A stretch of 28,289 nt of DNA, from positions 1-28,289 of the forward strand of contig CAMPYS010000025.1 in NCBI GenBank assembly GCA_946998295.1, in the 5' to 3' direction. A program made the position numbers and the translations under genes. A model generated the notes under the pieces. The model saw only the letters and a list, made by a program, of their open reading frames with translations. It was not told the origin of the DNA and searched no databases. Source of the stretch: an uncultured Prevotella sp. (GTDB lineage: Bacteria > Bacteroidota > Bacteroidia > Bacteroidales > Bacteroidaceae). Positions 15,232-23,730 of the stretch are shown one piece after another. Position 1 is the first letter of the stretch; the number at the start of each line of letters is the position of its first letter.

Positions 15232-18045
15232 ATGAAATCAAGGCTATTCATATTATTGTTCTCAATAGTCATAGTATTTACTATGGCATCTCCCTTTTTG
15301 CCAGCAACATTTTATCCAAAAGTTCCAATTTCTGCAAGTGATACTGTTAAGGTAAGTGATAATGTAAAGACTATTAAAGACACAACAAAATTAGATTCTA
15401 TACATATTGCCATTTTAAAGCATAATAAAATTGTTGATGATTCTTTACGACAAGATAGTATACTTAAAAATAAAAAGAATGGAATAGAAGCTCCAGTTAC
15501 TTATTCTGCTAATGACTCTTTAGTTTATTATGCAAAAACAGGTTATGCTCGACTTTATGGTGCAGCAAATGTTAATTATCAGAATATGAAATTGAATAGT
15601 GATAAAGTTGAGATAAATGTAGATAGCAATATAGTCCATGCAATGGGTACAGCAGATACCACAGAGAAAGGAGGAATAAAAGGAAGACCTCAATTTGTTA
15701 TGGGCGGACAAGAATATAAAAGTGATACTATAGCTTTTAATTTTAAGTCTCGTCGAGGCTTAATAACAGGTGTTTCTACACAACAGGATGATGGCTTTTT
15801 AACTGGTGAGCGTGCAAAGAGAGATTCCTCAGGAACAATATATTTACAACATGGTAGATATACTACATGTGATAAGCCAAATCCAGATTTTTATATAGCT
15901 TTATCGCGTGCAAAAGTGAGACCAGGAAAGGATGTAGTTTTTGGACCTGCTTATCTTGTTGTAGCAGGGATACCCGTACCTGTAGCAATACCTTATGGTT
16001 TTTTCCCATTTTCTAAAAAATATTCCAGCGGATTTATAATGCCTACATATGGAGAGGAACAAGATAGAGGATTTTATTTACGAGACGGTGGATATTATTT
16101 TGCAATTAGCGACAAGATGGACTTAAAGTTGTTAGGTGAAATATATACACGTGGTTCATGGGGACTTAGTTTGGCAAGCAATTACTGTAAGCGTTATAAA
16201 TATTCAGGATCTTTATTCTTTAGTTATCAAAACACAAAACTTGGAGATAAAGGGCTACCTGATTATAGTAGGCAAAAGAGTTTTAAACTACAATGGAGTC
16301 ATAGCCAGGATCAAAAATCAAATCCTTATAGTTCACTATCCGCAAGTGTAAATTTTGCAACTTCAAGTTATGAGAAAAATAATTTGAAGAGTATGTATAA
16401 TCCTCAAACTCTTACACAGTCAACACGTACATCTTCAATAAGTTGGAGTACACAGTTTTCAAGTATAGGTCTTTCACTTAGTTTGACAAGTAACTTATCA
16501 CAAAATATGATAGATTCTACTTTAAGTTTAACCTTGCCAGACTTGAATATAAACCTTAGCCGTTTTTATCCTTTTAAAAGTAAAAATAAGGTTGGTAAAG
16601 ACAAGTGGTATGAAAAAATATCTATGAGCTATACTGGGCAACTTTCTAATTCTATTGATACTAAAGAAGATAAATTACTTAAACTTAATTTTTTAAAAGA
16701 TTGGAGACATGGAATGCTACATACAATTCCTATACAAGCAGATTTCAATCTTTTTAAGAATATAAATGTTACCTCCTCTATAAACTTTACTGACAGAATG
16801 TATACAAGTAAAGTGAGAAAGAGTTTTGATAGCATGAGAAACGAAGTATCAACTGATACTATTTCAGGATTTTATAATGTATATGACTGGTATTTAAATT
16901 TATCAGCCTCAACAAAAGTATATTTCTTTTGGACTCCTAATAGAAAGATTTTTGGTGATAAGATACAAGTCATAAGGCATGTTTTCACCCCACAAGTATC
17001 CTTCTCTTATTCTCCAAACTTTGGTGCAAGACGTTATGGTTATTATGATAGTTATCAAACTACAGATGCTAATGGTAATGTTAAATTAGTTGAGTATTCT
17101 CCATTTGATGGACAACTATATGGAGTGCCAGGACATTCGTTAACCGAAATGGTATCATGGGATATAAGTAATAACATCGAGATGAAAATAAAGTCTACTA
17201 AAGACTCAACAGGGATAAAGAAAGTTAGTATAATAGACGAACTTGGAGCTTCTATGTCTTATAATGCTGCTGCTGATTATCATAAGTGGAGTGATTTAAC
17301 ATTACGTTTACGTTTGAAATGGTGGAAGAATTATACATTCTCAATGAATGCTAATTTTGCAACTTATGCTTATGAGTTAGATAATAACGGTAATCCTTAT
17401 GTAGGAAATCGTACCGAGTTGGGATTAGGGAGATTACCTCGTTATCAAGGTATGTCTCAAAACTTCTCTTTTACTCTTAATCCTGAAAAGTTAAAAAAGT
17501 GGTTCGGTAAAAAGGATGAGGCTGATAGAGATAAAAATGAGGATAAAGCCAAGAAGAATAATACACCTCATGACGTAGAGACAAATGTTGACGATGTAAT
17601 GGAACAAGCTAAAAATTCAGCCAAGAAAAATAAAAATAACATAGCTGATACAGATGAAGATGGATATATGCACTTTAGTATGCCATGGTCTATATCTTTT
17701 GGGTATGGTATATCTATGCGTGAAAATACACGTGGCAAATTTAATAAAAAGACGATGCGTTATCCCTACAAGTTCTCACAAACTCTTAATATTAGTGGTA
17801 ACATCAAATTGAGTGAGGGATGGAATATAAACTTCTCTTCTGGATATGATTTTGAAAATAAGGCTATTAGTATGACTACAGCAAGTTTGTCTCGTGATTT
17901 GCATTGTTTTAGCATGAGTGCTTCTGTAGTGCTTGCACCTTATACTTCTTATAATTTTACTTTTAGAGCAAATGCCGCTACTCTTTCAGATGCTTTAAAG
18001 TATGATAAAAGAAGCGGCATTAGTAAAGTTATAGAGTGGTATTAA
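15232..18045 (+). CDS. lptD: LPS assembly outer membrane protein LptD
   Basis: A 937-residue protein that inserts lipopolysaccharide into the outer leaflet. Residues 1-28 are a signal sequence (RLFILLFSIVIVFTMASPFL). The OstA/jellyroll-like part follows at about 90-190 (LYGAANVNYQNMKLNSDKVE, EYKSDTIAFNFKSRRG). The LptD-typical segment VAGIPVPVAIPYGFFPFSKK and SGFIMPTYGEEQDRGFYLRD lead into the barrel domain. About 755-800 holds an insert rich in Lys/Glu/Asn/Asp. The last strand ends in Tyr (VIEWY) rather than the more usual Phe. The length agrees with Bacteroidetes LptD, which is longer than in Proteobacteria. It has its own promoter. It is convergent with queF, only 13 bases between stops, and I see no hairpin there. 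Confidence 0.9.
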   Translation: MKSRLFILLFSIVIVFTMASPFLPATFYPKVPISASDTVKVSDNVKTIKDTTKLDSIHIAILKHNKIVDDSLRQDSILKNKKNGIEAPVTYSANDSLVYYAKTGYARLYGAANVNYQNMKLNSDKVEINVDSNIVHAMGTADTTEKGGIKGRPQFVMGGQEYKSDTIAFNFKSRRGLITGVSTQQDDGFLTGERAKRDSSGTIYLQHGRYTTCDKPNPDFYIALSRAKVRPGKDVVFGPAYLVVAGIPVPVAIPYGFFPFSKKYSSGFIMPTYGEEQDRGFYLRDGGYYFAISDKMDLKLLGEIYTRGSWGLSLASNYCKRYKYSGSLFFSYQNTKLGDKGLPDYSRQKSFKLQWSHSQDQKSNPYSSLSASVNFATSSYEKNNLKSMYNPQTLTQSTRTSSISWSTQFSSIGLSLSLTSNLSQNMIDSTLSLTLPDLNINLSRFYPFKSKNKVGKDKWYEKISMSYTGQLSNSIDTKEDKLLKLNFLKDWRHGMLHTIPIQADFNLFKNINVTSSINFTDRMYTSKVRKSFDSMRNEVSTDTISGFYNVYDWYLNLSASTKVYFFWTPNRKIFGDKIQVIRHVFTPQVSFSYSPNFGARRYGYYDSYQTTDANGNVKLVEYSPFDGQLYGVPGHSLTEMVSWDISNNIEMKIKSTKDSTGIKKVSIIDELGASMSYNAAADYHKWSDLTLRLRLKWWKNYTFSMNANFATYAYELDNNGNPYVGNRTELGLGRLPRYQGMSQNFSFTLNPEKLKKWFGKKDEADRDKNEDKAKKNNTPHDVETNVDDVMEQAKNSAKKNKNNIADTDEDGYMHFSMPWSISFGYGISMRENTRGKFNKKTMRYPYKFSQTLNISGNIKLSEGWNINFSSGYDFENKAISMTTASLSRDLHCFSMSASVVLAPYTSYNFTFRANAATLSDALKYDKRSGISKVIEWY

Positions 18046-18058
18046 GTTTTGTTCTATT

Positions 18059-18514
18059 TTATTGGTGATTACTAAATCGTTCATAAGCTAACTTTTCATA
18101 TTTTGTACCTGGCATACCATAGTTAGCAAAGGGATAAATGCTAATTCCTCCACGTGGTGTAAATAATCCTGTAACTTCTATATATTTAGGTTCCATTAAT
18201 TTTATTAAATCTTTCATTATTATATTAACACAGTCTTCGTGGAAATCTCCATGATTGCGAAAGCTAAATAGATATAGTTTCAGACTTTTACTTTCTACCA
18301 TTTTAATGTTAGGTATATATGAAATTCTTATTTCTGCAAAGTCAGGTTGCCCTGTTATCGGGCATAGACTGGTGAATTCTGGACAATTAAACCGAACCCA
18401 ATAATCGTTATTGGTATGACGATTATTGAATGTTTCAAGCACTTCTGGAGCATAATCCATTTTGTATTTAGTGTTAGACCCCAATTGTTTTAATCCTTCG
18501 TCTTTTCTTTCCAT
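18059..18514 (-). CDS. queF: NADPH-dependent 7-cyano-7-deazaguanine reductase
   Basis: A 151-residue type I (short, YkvM-like) QueF, the nitrile reductase that converts preQ0 to preQ1 in queuosine synthesis. The active-site Cys51 and Asp58 are in FTSLCPITGQPDFAE. The QueF signature VESKSLKLYLFSFRNHGDFH is at 73-92, with His92-Glu93 as substrate-binding residues. RGGISIYPF and the terminal region complete the T-fold. It lies 10 bases after the stop of the queuosine precursor transporter gene and shares its riboswitch-controlled leader. The start at 18514 fits the family. Confidence 0.95.
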   Translation of the reverse strand: MERKDEGLKQLGSNTKYKMDYAPEVLETFNNRHTNNDYWVRFNCPEFTSLCPITGQPDFAEIRISYIPNIKMVESKSLKLYLFSFRNHGDFHEDCVNIIMKDLIKLMEPKYIEVTGLFTPRGGISIYPFANYGMPGTKYEKLAYERFSNHQ

Positions 18515-18524
18515 TTTTTTATTA

Positions 18525-19217
18525 TCAATTAATACTAAAAATCTTCCATATATTATAATTTATACCCTTGTCATTTGCATCTTCCCCTTCATAATCTTTT
18601 AGTTTCTTGACAATGCGAACAGTAATAGGTAGTGCTATTATTTCGTATATTGTTTTCAGAATAACTTGCCAAATCATTAGTTTAGGTAGTTCTTCAAAAG
18701 GAACGACACTACTTAAGGCTAAAGGGAAAAAGAGTATAGAGTCGCATGATTCTCCTGCAATAGTACTTACAATAGCACGGAGTGAAAATCTTTTGTTACC
18801 ATCATGAATTTTCATTTTACTCATTACGTAAGCATTTACAAACGAACCTGCAAGGAAAGCTATAAATGATGCAGCGGCAACACGAGGAGCAAGTCCAAAT
18901 ATAGCATGAAAACCTTTATCATTATTCCAGTAAGGAGCTCCTGGTATCCAGTCGCATAAAGCTCCAGCTATGACAAAAAAGAAGTTCATAGCAAAGCCTA
19001 TCCAAATTAGTAACCTTGTTTTTTGATATCCCCAAACTTCGCATACACAATCATTGATTATGTATGATACTGGGAAAACAATTAATCCTCCTGTGAGACT
19101 TATACCGAGTATTGTGATTTGTTTTGTTTCAAGGATGTTTGCACATATCAAGCAAACACAAAAAATAATGCTGAACAACATGAACAGCACACTAACTTGT
19201 TTCTTTTCTTTTATCAT
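18525..19217 (-). CDS. Queuosine precursor transporter (YhhQ/QPTR family)
   Basis: A 230-residue inner-membrane protein with about six hydrophobic segments (VLFMLFSIIFCVCLICANIL, GISLTGGLIVFPVSYIIND, LLIWIGFAMNFFFVIAGAL, and others). Family marks are CANILETKQ, FPVSYIINDCVCEVWGYQK, SFIAFLAGSFVNAYVMSKMK and AGESCDSILFFPLA. The family (COG1738) imports queuosine precursors such as preQ0/preQ1. Two independent facts support this here: the next gene is queF, and a preQ1-I riboswitch lies 5-39 bases upstream of its ATG. Which precursor is carried cannot be read from sequence. Confidence 0.93.
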   Translation of the reverse strand: MIKEKKQVSVLFMLFSIIFCVCLICANILETKQITILGISLTGGLIVFPVSYIINDCVCEVWGYQKTRLLIWIGFAMNFFFVIAGALCDWIPGAPYWNNDKGFHAIFGLAPRVAAASFIAFLAGSFVNAYVMSKMKIHDGNKRFSLRAIVSTIAGESCDSILFFPLALSSVVPFEELPKLMIWQVILKTIYEIIALPITVRIVKKLKDYEGEDANDKGINYNIWKIFSIN

Positions 19218-19221
19218 TTAT

Positions 19222-19256
19222 CTTGTTTTGTTAAAGAGGGTTTAGCAAGTACCCCT
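19222..19256 (-). ncRNA. PreQ1-I riboswitch in the leader of the transporter-queF operon
   Basis: Read on the minus strand, P1 is GGGGT (19255-19251) pairing with ACCC-T (19241-19237), including a terminal G-U. The loop ACTTGCTAA carries CTTG (19249-19246), which can pair with CAAG (19225-19222) in the A-rich tail TTTAACAAAACAAG to form the H-type pseudoknot. The base after CTTG is the C expected to read preQ1. The loop and tail closely resemble the known Bacillus and Thermoanaerobacter class I aptamers. The pseudoknot strand ends only 4 bases before the ATG, so ligand binding would most simply block translation initiation. The genes downstream are exactly those expected. Confidence 0.9.
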
Positions 19257-19273
19257 ATATTAAAAATAGACTA

Positions 19274-19281
19274 CAAAGGTA
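19274..19281 (-). promoter_or_regulatory. -7 promoter element of the riboswitch-queF operon
   Basis: On the minus strand this reads TACCTTTG, matching TAnnTTTG. It would start transcription near 19267, about 11 bases before the riboswitch aptamer. Confidence 0.55.
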
Positions 19282-19299
19282 ATAAAAAAACTTAATTTG

Positions 19300-19339
19300 T
19301 TGGTGAACTTAAATCTAATTATATATATTTGCAAATATA
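19300..19339 (+). promoter_or_regulatory. Promoter of the TlpA-like gene, with a 16-bp palindrome over the -7 box
   Basis: TTG at 19300-19302 and TATATTTG at 19324-19331 are separated by 21 bases, a good -33/-7 pair. The -7 box is the left half of a perfect palindrome, TATATTTGCAAATATA (19324-19339), so the right half forms a -7 box facing the other way. It may be only a by-product of the sequence, or a regulator site. The leader would be about 45 bases. Confidence 0.5.
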
Positions 19340-19381
19340 ATATTATTCTGAGTAAGTAAAATAACATAAAACGTTAGACAC

Positions 19382-20224
19382 ATGAAAAAAATAGTTTTAT
19401 TAGCTTTTGCAGCTGCACAGGTATTGTTTTCTACTGCTCAAACAGCAGAACAAAAACCATACGTTGACAAAATGAACAGTATTGAAACCGAGTTTGCAAA
19501 TCTTGAAGCTGCTTATAAAAAGCTTCCAAGAAAAGATCCTAAAACGTTTACAGAAGCTGAAAAAGCTGAGTTTAATAGGATTATGCAGAAGGTTGATGAG
19601 CTTGACAGTTTAGAACTTGCAACAACATTGGAGATAGCTAATAAGTTTAAGAATACTAAGTTTCCTGCTAAGTATATTGCTAAAATTGCAAGAAATTTAG
19701 ATTATGAGCAGCTAAAAGCTCTATTAGCCGACAATACAGGCTATTATAATGAAGCTGAGCTTAAACCTGCAAAGGAACTATTAAAACTTATTGAGTTACG
19801 AGCTCCAGGTACTATGTTTAAAGATTTATCTATGCCTGATCTAAATGGTAAGATGGTTAAATTAAGTGATTGGTGTGGAAAAGGTAAATATGTACTTGTT
19901 GACTTTTGGGCAAGTTGGTGTGGTCCTTGTCGTGCCGAAATGCCAAATGTTGTAAAAGCTTATGAGAAATATAAAAGTAAGGGTTTTGAAGTTATTGGCG
20001 TAAGTTTTGATAATAAAAAGGAGGCTTGGGCTGCAGGTGTGAAGAATTTAGGTATGCATTGGCCTCAAATGTCTGACTTAAAAGGTTGGCAAAGTGCCGC
20101 ATTTGACACCTATGGTATACGTGGTATTCCTGCTAATGTCCTTCTTGATCCAAAAGGTAAAATTATTGCTATTGACTTACGTGGCGAGCAATTACTTAGT
20201 AAACTTGCAGAAATATATAAGTAA
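19382..20224 (+). CDS. Exported TlpA-like thioredoxin-fold oxidoreductase
   Basis: A 280-residue periplasmic thiol-disulfide protein. Residues 1-20 are a signal peptide (KKIVLLAFAAAQVLFSTAQ). About 25-135 is a charged, mainly helical region rather than the usual DUF4369 beta domain of many Bacteroidetes TlpA/ResA-like proteins. The thioredoxin domain begins at about 142 (PGTMFKDLSMPDLNGKMVKL). Its redox motif is Cys180-Gly-Pro-Cys183 in VDFWASWCGPCRAEMP, and the cis-proline is in YGIRGIPANVLLDPKGKIIA. It probably reduces or rearranges disulfides in secreted proteins; no cytochrome maturation genes are nearby to narrow this. It is a single gene with its own promoter and a shared terminator. 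Confidence 0.9.
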   Translation: MKKIVLLAFAAAQVLFSTAQTAEQKPYVDKMNSIETEFANLEAAYKKLPRKDPKTFTEAEKAEFNRIMQKVDELDSLELATTLEIANKFKNTKFPAKYIAKIARNLDYEQLKALLADNTGYYNEAELKPAKELLKLIELRAPGTMFKDLSMPDLNGKMVKLSDWCGKGKYVLVDFWASWCGPCRAEMPNVVKAYEKYKSKGFEVIGVSFDNKKEAWAAGVKNLGMHWPQMSDLKGWQSAAFDTYGIRGIPANVLLDPKGKIIAIDLRGEQLLSKLAEIYK

Positions 20225-20248
20225 TATATTACCAGTAAAAGATTATAT

Positions 20249-20287
20249 AAAAAGAGTGTGTGCAAGAAATTTTGCCACACTCTTTTT
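20249..20287. terminator. Bidirectional intrinsic terminator between the TlpA-like gene and hsdR
   Basis: A perfect 12-bp stem, AAAAAGAGTGTG (20249-20260) with CACACTCTTTTT (20276-20287), extended inside by GCAA/TTGC (20262-20265 with 20272-20275). A-tract and T-tract flank it on both sides, so it can end transcripts from both convergent genes, 24 bases after one stop and 23 after the other. Confidence 0.9.
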
Positions 20288-20310
20288 ATGTTCTATATCA
20301 TATAAGACTA

Positions 20311-23300
20311 TTATATTTTTCCACCTATTCTCTTAAACTTTTCAATGAAAGCTGCTATTTTTTTAAAAACAGTTTGTTTTTTTATTAAATATTTTGGATT
20401 GAGTGGACTTATTTTGGGAATAATCTCATTAAGTTCAGTACCGTTTTCGTTAGCGAATTCATGTTTTAGTGATGTTTGGATATATCGTTTTGCAGCTTCT
20501 TCATTTAAATTTTCTTCAGATATTAAGTTTGCTGCTTCTTCTTTCAGTCGTTTTTGTGCGTATGTATAAAATGCAGAAATAATTTCTGCTTTGTCTTGAA
20601 TTGCTTCAAGGTCTGTGTTGTGAATGAAATCAACCACCAGCCCCTCTTTGGCTCTGTTACCAATACTTGACCTAATGATTCTACGCACTTCGTCTATCAA
20701 TGCATCTTTGTTTTTTGTCTTCTTATTGTGTTCAAACACCAATTCAATGATATAGTCTAAGTTTATTTCCTGTGATTTAAGTAGGTCTACCTCAAATACA
20801 ACATCGTCCCAATCTACTTTTGATTTTTCAGAATTCTGTCCTTCTCTTTCCTTTTTGAACCATTCTCTGATATCGTTATATGTTGAGCAATAATCTTGCA
20901 AAGTTCGCGCCTGCAACACATCAACCTTTATCATATTAGCAATATCATCATCTGTCAGGAAATGCCTTTTTCTAAACTCTTCTATTTCCTTAGGATTATT
21001 TTTATCTATCTTTTGCAACTCTTTAAGGTTTGTAAACTCATCATAGTTTAGCAAGATATTTTCTATTTTCAAGTACTTACCAAAAAGTTTTACAAAATCT
21101 TTCTTTTCGGCATCTGTTGTAATCTCGTCTGGTTGTGGAAACTTTTCTTTTAGTTCTTTCACAATATCTACATAACCTTTACATGCTTCTCCTGTTGCAA
21201 TATCCGTGAAGCCTTTTAGGTATTCCTCATAGCTTTTCTCTAAGACTACGTTCTTTGTGTTCTTGTCTCCAAACAATGTGATAGCATCTATCGTGGCTTG
21301 TTCCAAGTCTCTAAACGTTATGATGTTGCCAAATGTTTTGGTAGCGTCATAAATACGGTTAGTTCGAGAGAAAGCTTGCATCAGTCCATGATAGCGCAAG
21401 TTTTTATCTACAAACAGAGTATTAAGCATAGGTGCATCAAAACCAGTAAGGAACATCCCTACTACTATAAGTAGGTCTACCTCTTGGTTTTTAACTCGTT
21501 TTGCTAAGTCGCGGTAGTAGTTTTGAAATGCTTTGCTATTCACCCCAAAACTTGTATGGAACATTTCATTGTAATCATTAATTGCCTTTGTTAGAAACTC
21601 CTTGCTACTGCTGTCCATTGCTGACGGTTCAAAGGTCTCTTCGTTAATATCTCCTATGGCATTTTGTTTCTCGTTAGGGGCAAAAGAGAATATTGTGGCA
21701 ATCTTCAATTTCTTTTTACTATCTTTCTGTATTACATTTAGTGTCTCATAGTATAGTTTAGCCGCCGTAACACTGTTCACTGCAAACATAGCATTAAAGC
21801 CTTTAGTATTTCCTTCATTTCTATGCGTCTTTGTCCTAAAATTTTTTAAGATGTATAGAGAAATTTCTTTAATTCGGTCTGGGTGCAGCAACAGTTTTTT
21901 GTTTTCTGCTTCATTCAGCTTTATTTCGTCTTTTTCTGTTTCTAACGCCTTGAACTGTGGGCGCACATCATTATAATCAACCTTAAATTTCAATACTTTT
22001 TCATCTCTAATGGCGTCGGTTATTACATACGAATGCAGCTCACGACCAAACACACTGGCAGTAGTCTCTACTCCTAAGGCATTTTCTGGAAATATAGGTG
22101 TGCCCGTAAATCCGAACTGATAATATCGTTTAAACTTCTTTTTTAGATTCTTCTGCGCTTCACCAAACTGTGAGCGATGACATTCATCAAAGATAAATAC
22201 AACTTGTTGCCCATATATAGGCAGCGATGTTTCACTCTTCATCAGGTTGTTTAGCTTTTGAATGGTCGTTACTATTATTTTATTATCGTTCTTTTCTATA
22301 TTCCGTTTTAGTCCTGCTGTATTTTCTGAGCCATTCACGCTGTCAGGGGAAAAACGTTGGTATTCTTTCATTGTTTGATAGTCCAAGTCCTTACGGTCTA
22401 CAACAAAGAACACCTTATCTATAAAATCAAGTTTAGTTGCCAGCTGAGCTGCTTTGAAACTGGTGAGTGTCTTACCTGATCCAGTTGTATGCCAAATATA
22501 TCCCCCTCCCTCTGGTTTGCTCCATTGCTTTGCTTGATAAGAGCTTTTAACTTTCCATATTAGTCGTTCGGTAGCAGCTATCTGATAAGGTCGCATAATA
22601 AGTAGTGTGTTATTGGTATCAAAAACAGAATAGTTTAGCAATATCTGTAGTAGTGTATTTTTCTGAAAGAAAGTTGCTGTAAAATCTTTTAAGTCTTTAA
22701 TCAGTGTGTTGTCTGCCTTAGCCCAGTTCATAGTAAAGTCGAAACTATTCTTTTCACGTTTAACTGTATTAGCAAAATAGCGTGTGTCAGTGCCGTTTGA
22801 GATTACAAAAATTTGTAAGAATTTATATAGCGAACTTTCGCTGTTAAAGCTCTCTTTACTATAACGATGTATTTGGTTAAATGCTTCACATATAGCTACG
22901 CCTCGTTTCTTCAGTTCTACTTGTACCATAGGTAATCCATTTACCAAGATAGTTACGTCGTAGCGATTAGGTTGTGAGCCTGTTTGTTCAAACTGGTTAA
23001 TTACTTGTACTTTATTACGGGCTATATTATTTTTATCCACTAAATATATATTTTGAATATGCCCATCATCAAAAACAAAGTCGTAGATGTAATCATCTTG
23101 CACTTTTCGAGTCTTATCAATAATACTATCGCTGTGCTTATCAAGATATTCGTCAAGGAATCGTTGCCATTCCTTATCGGTGAAGCTAACGTTGTTTAAA
23201 GCTTGTAACTGTTTTCTTACGTTTGTCAATAAAGCTTCAGGGGTGACTATCTTTGGTAGGTACTCATATCCCTGATACCTTAAGTCTTCAATAAACTCGT

Positions 23301-23418
23301 GTTCTAAAGCTGCTTCAGTCTGATAGCCTGTTGATACTTCGTTTACTGTTGAGTTTTTTGTATAATTGTCTAAAACAATAAAGTTCTGCAATTCTGCAAT
23401 TGTTTTGTAAGTGGTCAT
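20311..23418 (-). CDS. hsdR: Type I restriction enzyme, R subunit (EcoR124I-like)
   Basis: A 1035-residue motor and nuclease subunit, close to the full length of the EcoR124I-type HsdR. The N-terminal nuclease has the PD-(D/E)xK pattern, Asp154 in RYDVTILVNG and Glu168-Leu-Lys170 in QVELKKRG. The superfamily 2 translocase follows: HTTGSGKT at 310-317, VDRKDLDYQ, IIVTTIQKL, DECHRSQFG at 411-419, FGFTGTP, and the later helicase motifs in VDLLIVVGMFLTGFDAP and AFSRTNRIY. The reading frame is intact. The start is 312 bases after the hsdM stop, and no -7 consensus was found in that gap, so it is probably read from the hsdM promoter. Restriction needs a specificity subunit, which is not encoded beside it. 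Confidence 0.95.
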   Translation of the reverse strand: MTTYKTIAELQNFIVLDNYTKNSTVNEVSTGYQTEAALEHEFIEDLRYQGYEYLPKIVTPEALLTNVRKQLQALNNVSFTDKEWQRFLDEYLDKHSDSIIDKTRKVQDDYIYDFVFDDGHIQNIYLVDKNNIARNKVQVINQFEQTGSQPNRYDVTILVNGLPMVQVELKKRGVAICEAFNQIHRYSKESFNSESSLYKFLQIFVISNGTDTRYFANTVKREKNSFDFTMNWAKADNTLIKDLKDFTATFFQKNTLLQILLNYSVFDTNNTLLIMRPYQIAATERLIWKVKSSYQAKQWSKPEGGGYIWHTTGSGKTLTSFKAAQLATKLDFIDKVFFVVDRKDLDYQTMKEYQRFSPDSVNGSENTAGLKRNIEKNDNKIIVTTIQKLNNLMKSETSLPIYGQQVVFIFDECHRSQFGEAQKNLKKKFKRYYQFGFTGTPIFPENALGVETTASVFGRELHSYVITDAIRDEKVLKFKVDYNDVRPQFKALETEKDEIKLNEAENKKLLLHPDRIKEISLYILKNFRTKTHRNEGNTKGFNAMFAVNSVTAAKLYYETLNVIQKDSKKKLKIATIFSFAPNEKQNAIGDINEETFEPSAMDSSSKEFLTKAINDYNEMFHTSFGVNSKAFQNYYRDLAKRVKNQEVDLLIVVGMFLTGFDAPMLNTLFVDKNLRYHGLMQAFSRTNRIYDATKTFGNIITFRDLEQATIDAITLFGDKNTKNVVLEKSYEEYLKGFTDIATGEACKGYVDIVKELKEKFPQPDEITTDAEKKDFVKLFGKYLKIENILLNYDEFTNLKELQKIDKNNPKEIEEFRKRHFLTDDDIANMIKVDVLQARTLQDYCSTYNDIREWFKKEREGQNSEKSKVDWDDVVFEVDLLKSQEINLDYIIELVFEHNKKTKNKDALIDEVRRIIRSSIGNRAKEGLVVDFIHNTDLEAIQDKAEIISAFYTYAQKRLKEEAANLISEENLNEEAAKRYIQTSLKHEFANENGTELNEIIPKISPLNPKYLIKKQTVFKKIAAFIEKFKRIGGKI

Positions 23419-23730
23419 ATCTTTATTTTTTTGTTTATAATTTTTATATATTTATCTATTTAGTACTAATTATATAAATGGCATTATGTTTTGTTAGTTA
23501 CTTTTTATCTTCTTGCTCATTAGATTGCAATTTCATTTTACTATAATTTGTAACCAACTCACTACCTTCCTTCTTTAGTTTTGTTTTTAAGGTTTTCCTT
23601 TTATTTATGTTGATTAGGACTATTTGTTAGTATTGCAATTATTCTGTAATAGAAAAATTACTGTTTCTCTTTTTTTCTGTTTATCAGTGGGAGCACACTT
23701 GGTTGTTTCTAAATTTATGAATATCGTTAA
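23419..23730. other. 312-base gap between hsdM and hsdR where hsdS is absent
   Basis: This is the place where a specificity gene of about 1.2 kb is often found. No S-subunit sequence was recognised. On the minus strand one frame is open from 23626 to a stop at 23498-23500, encoding ...LKKEGSELVTNYSKMKLQ and so on for 42 residues. Its only ATG is at 23536, which would give 12 residues, so it may be a gene remnant or chance. No terminator hairpin and no -7 promoter consensus were seen. Confidence 0.55.
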
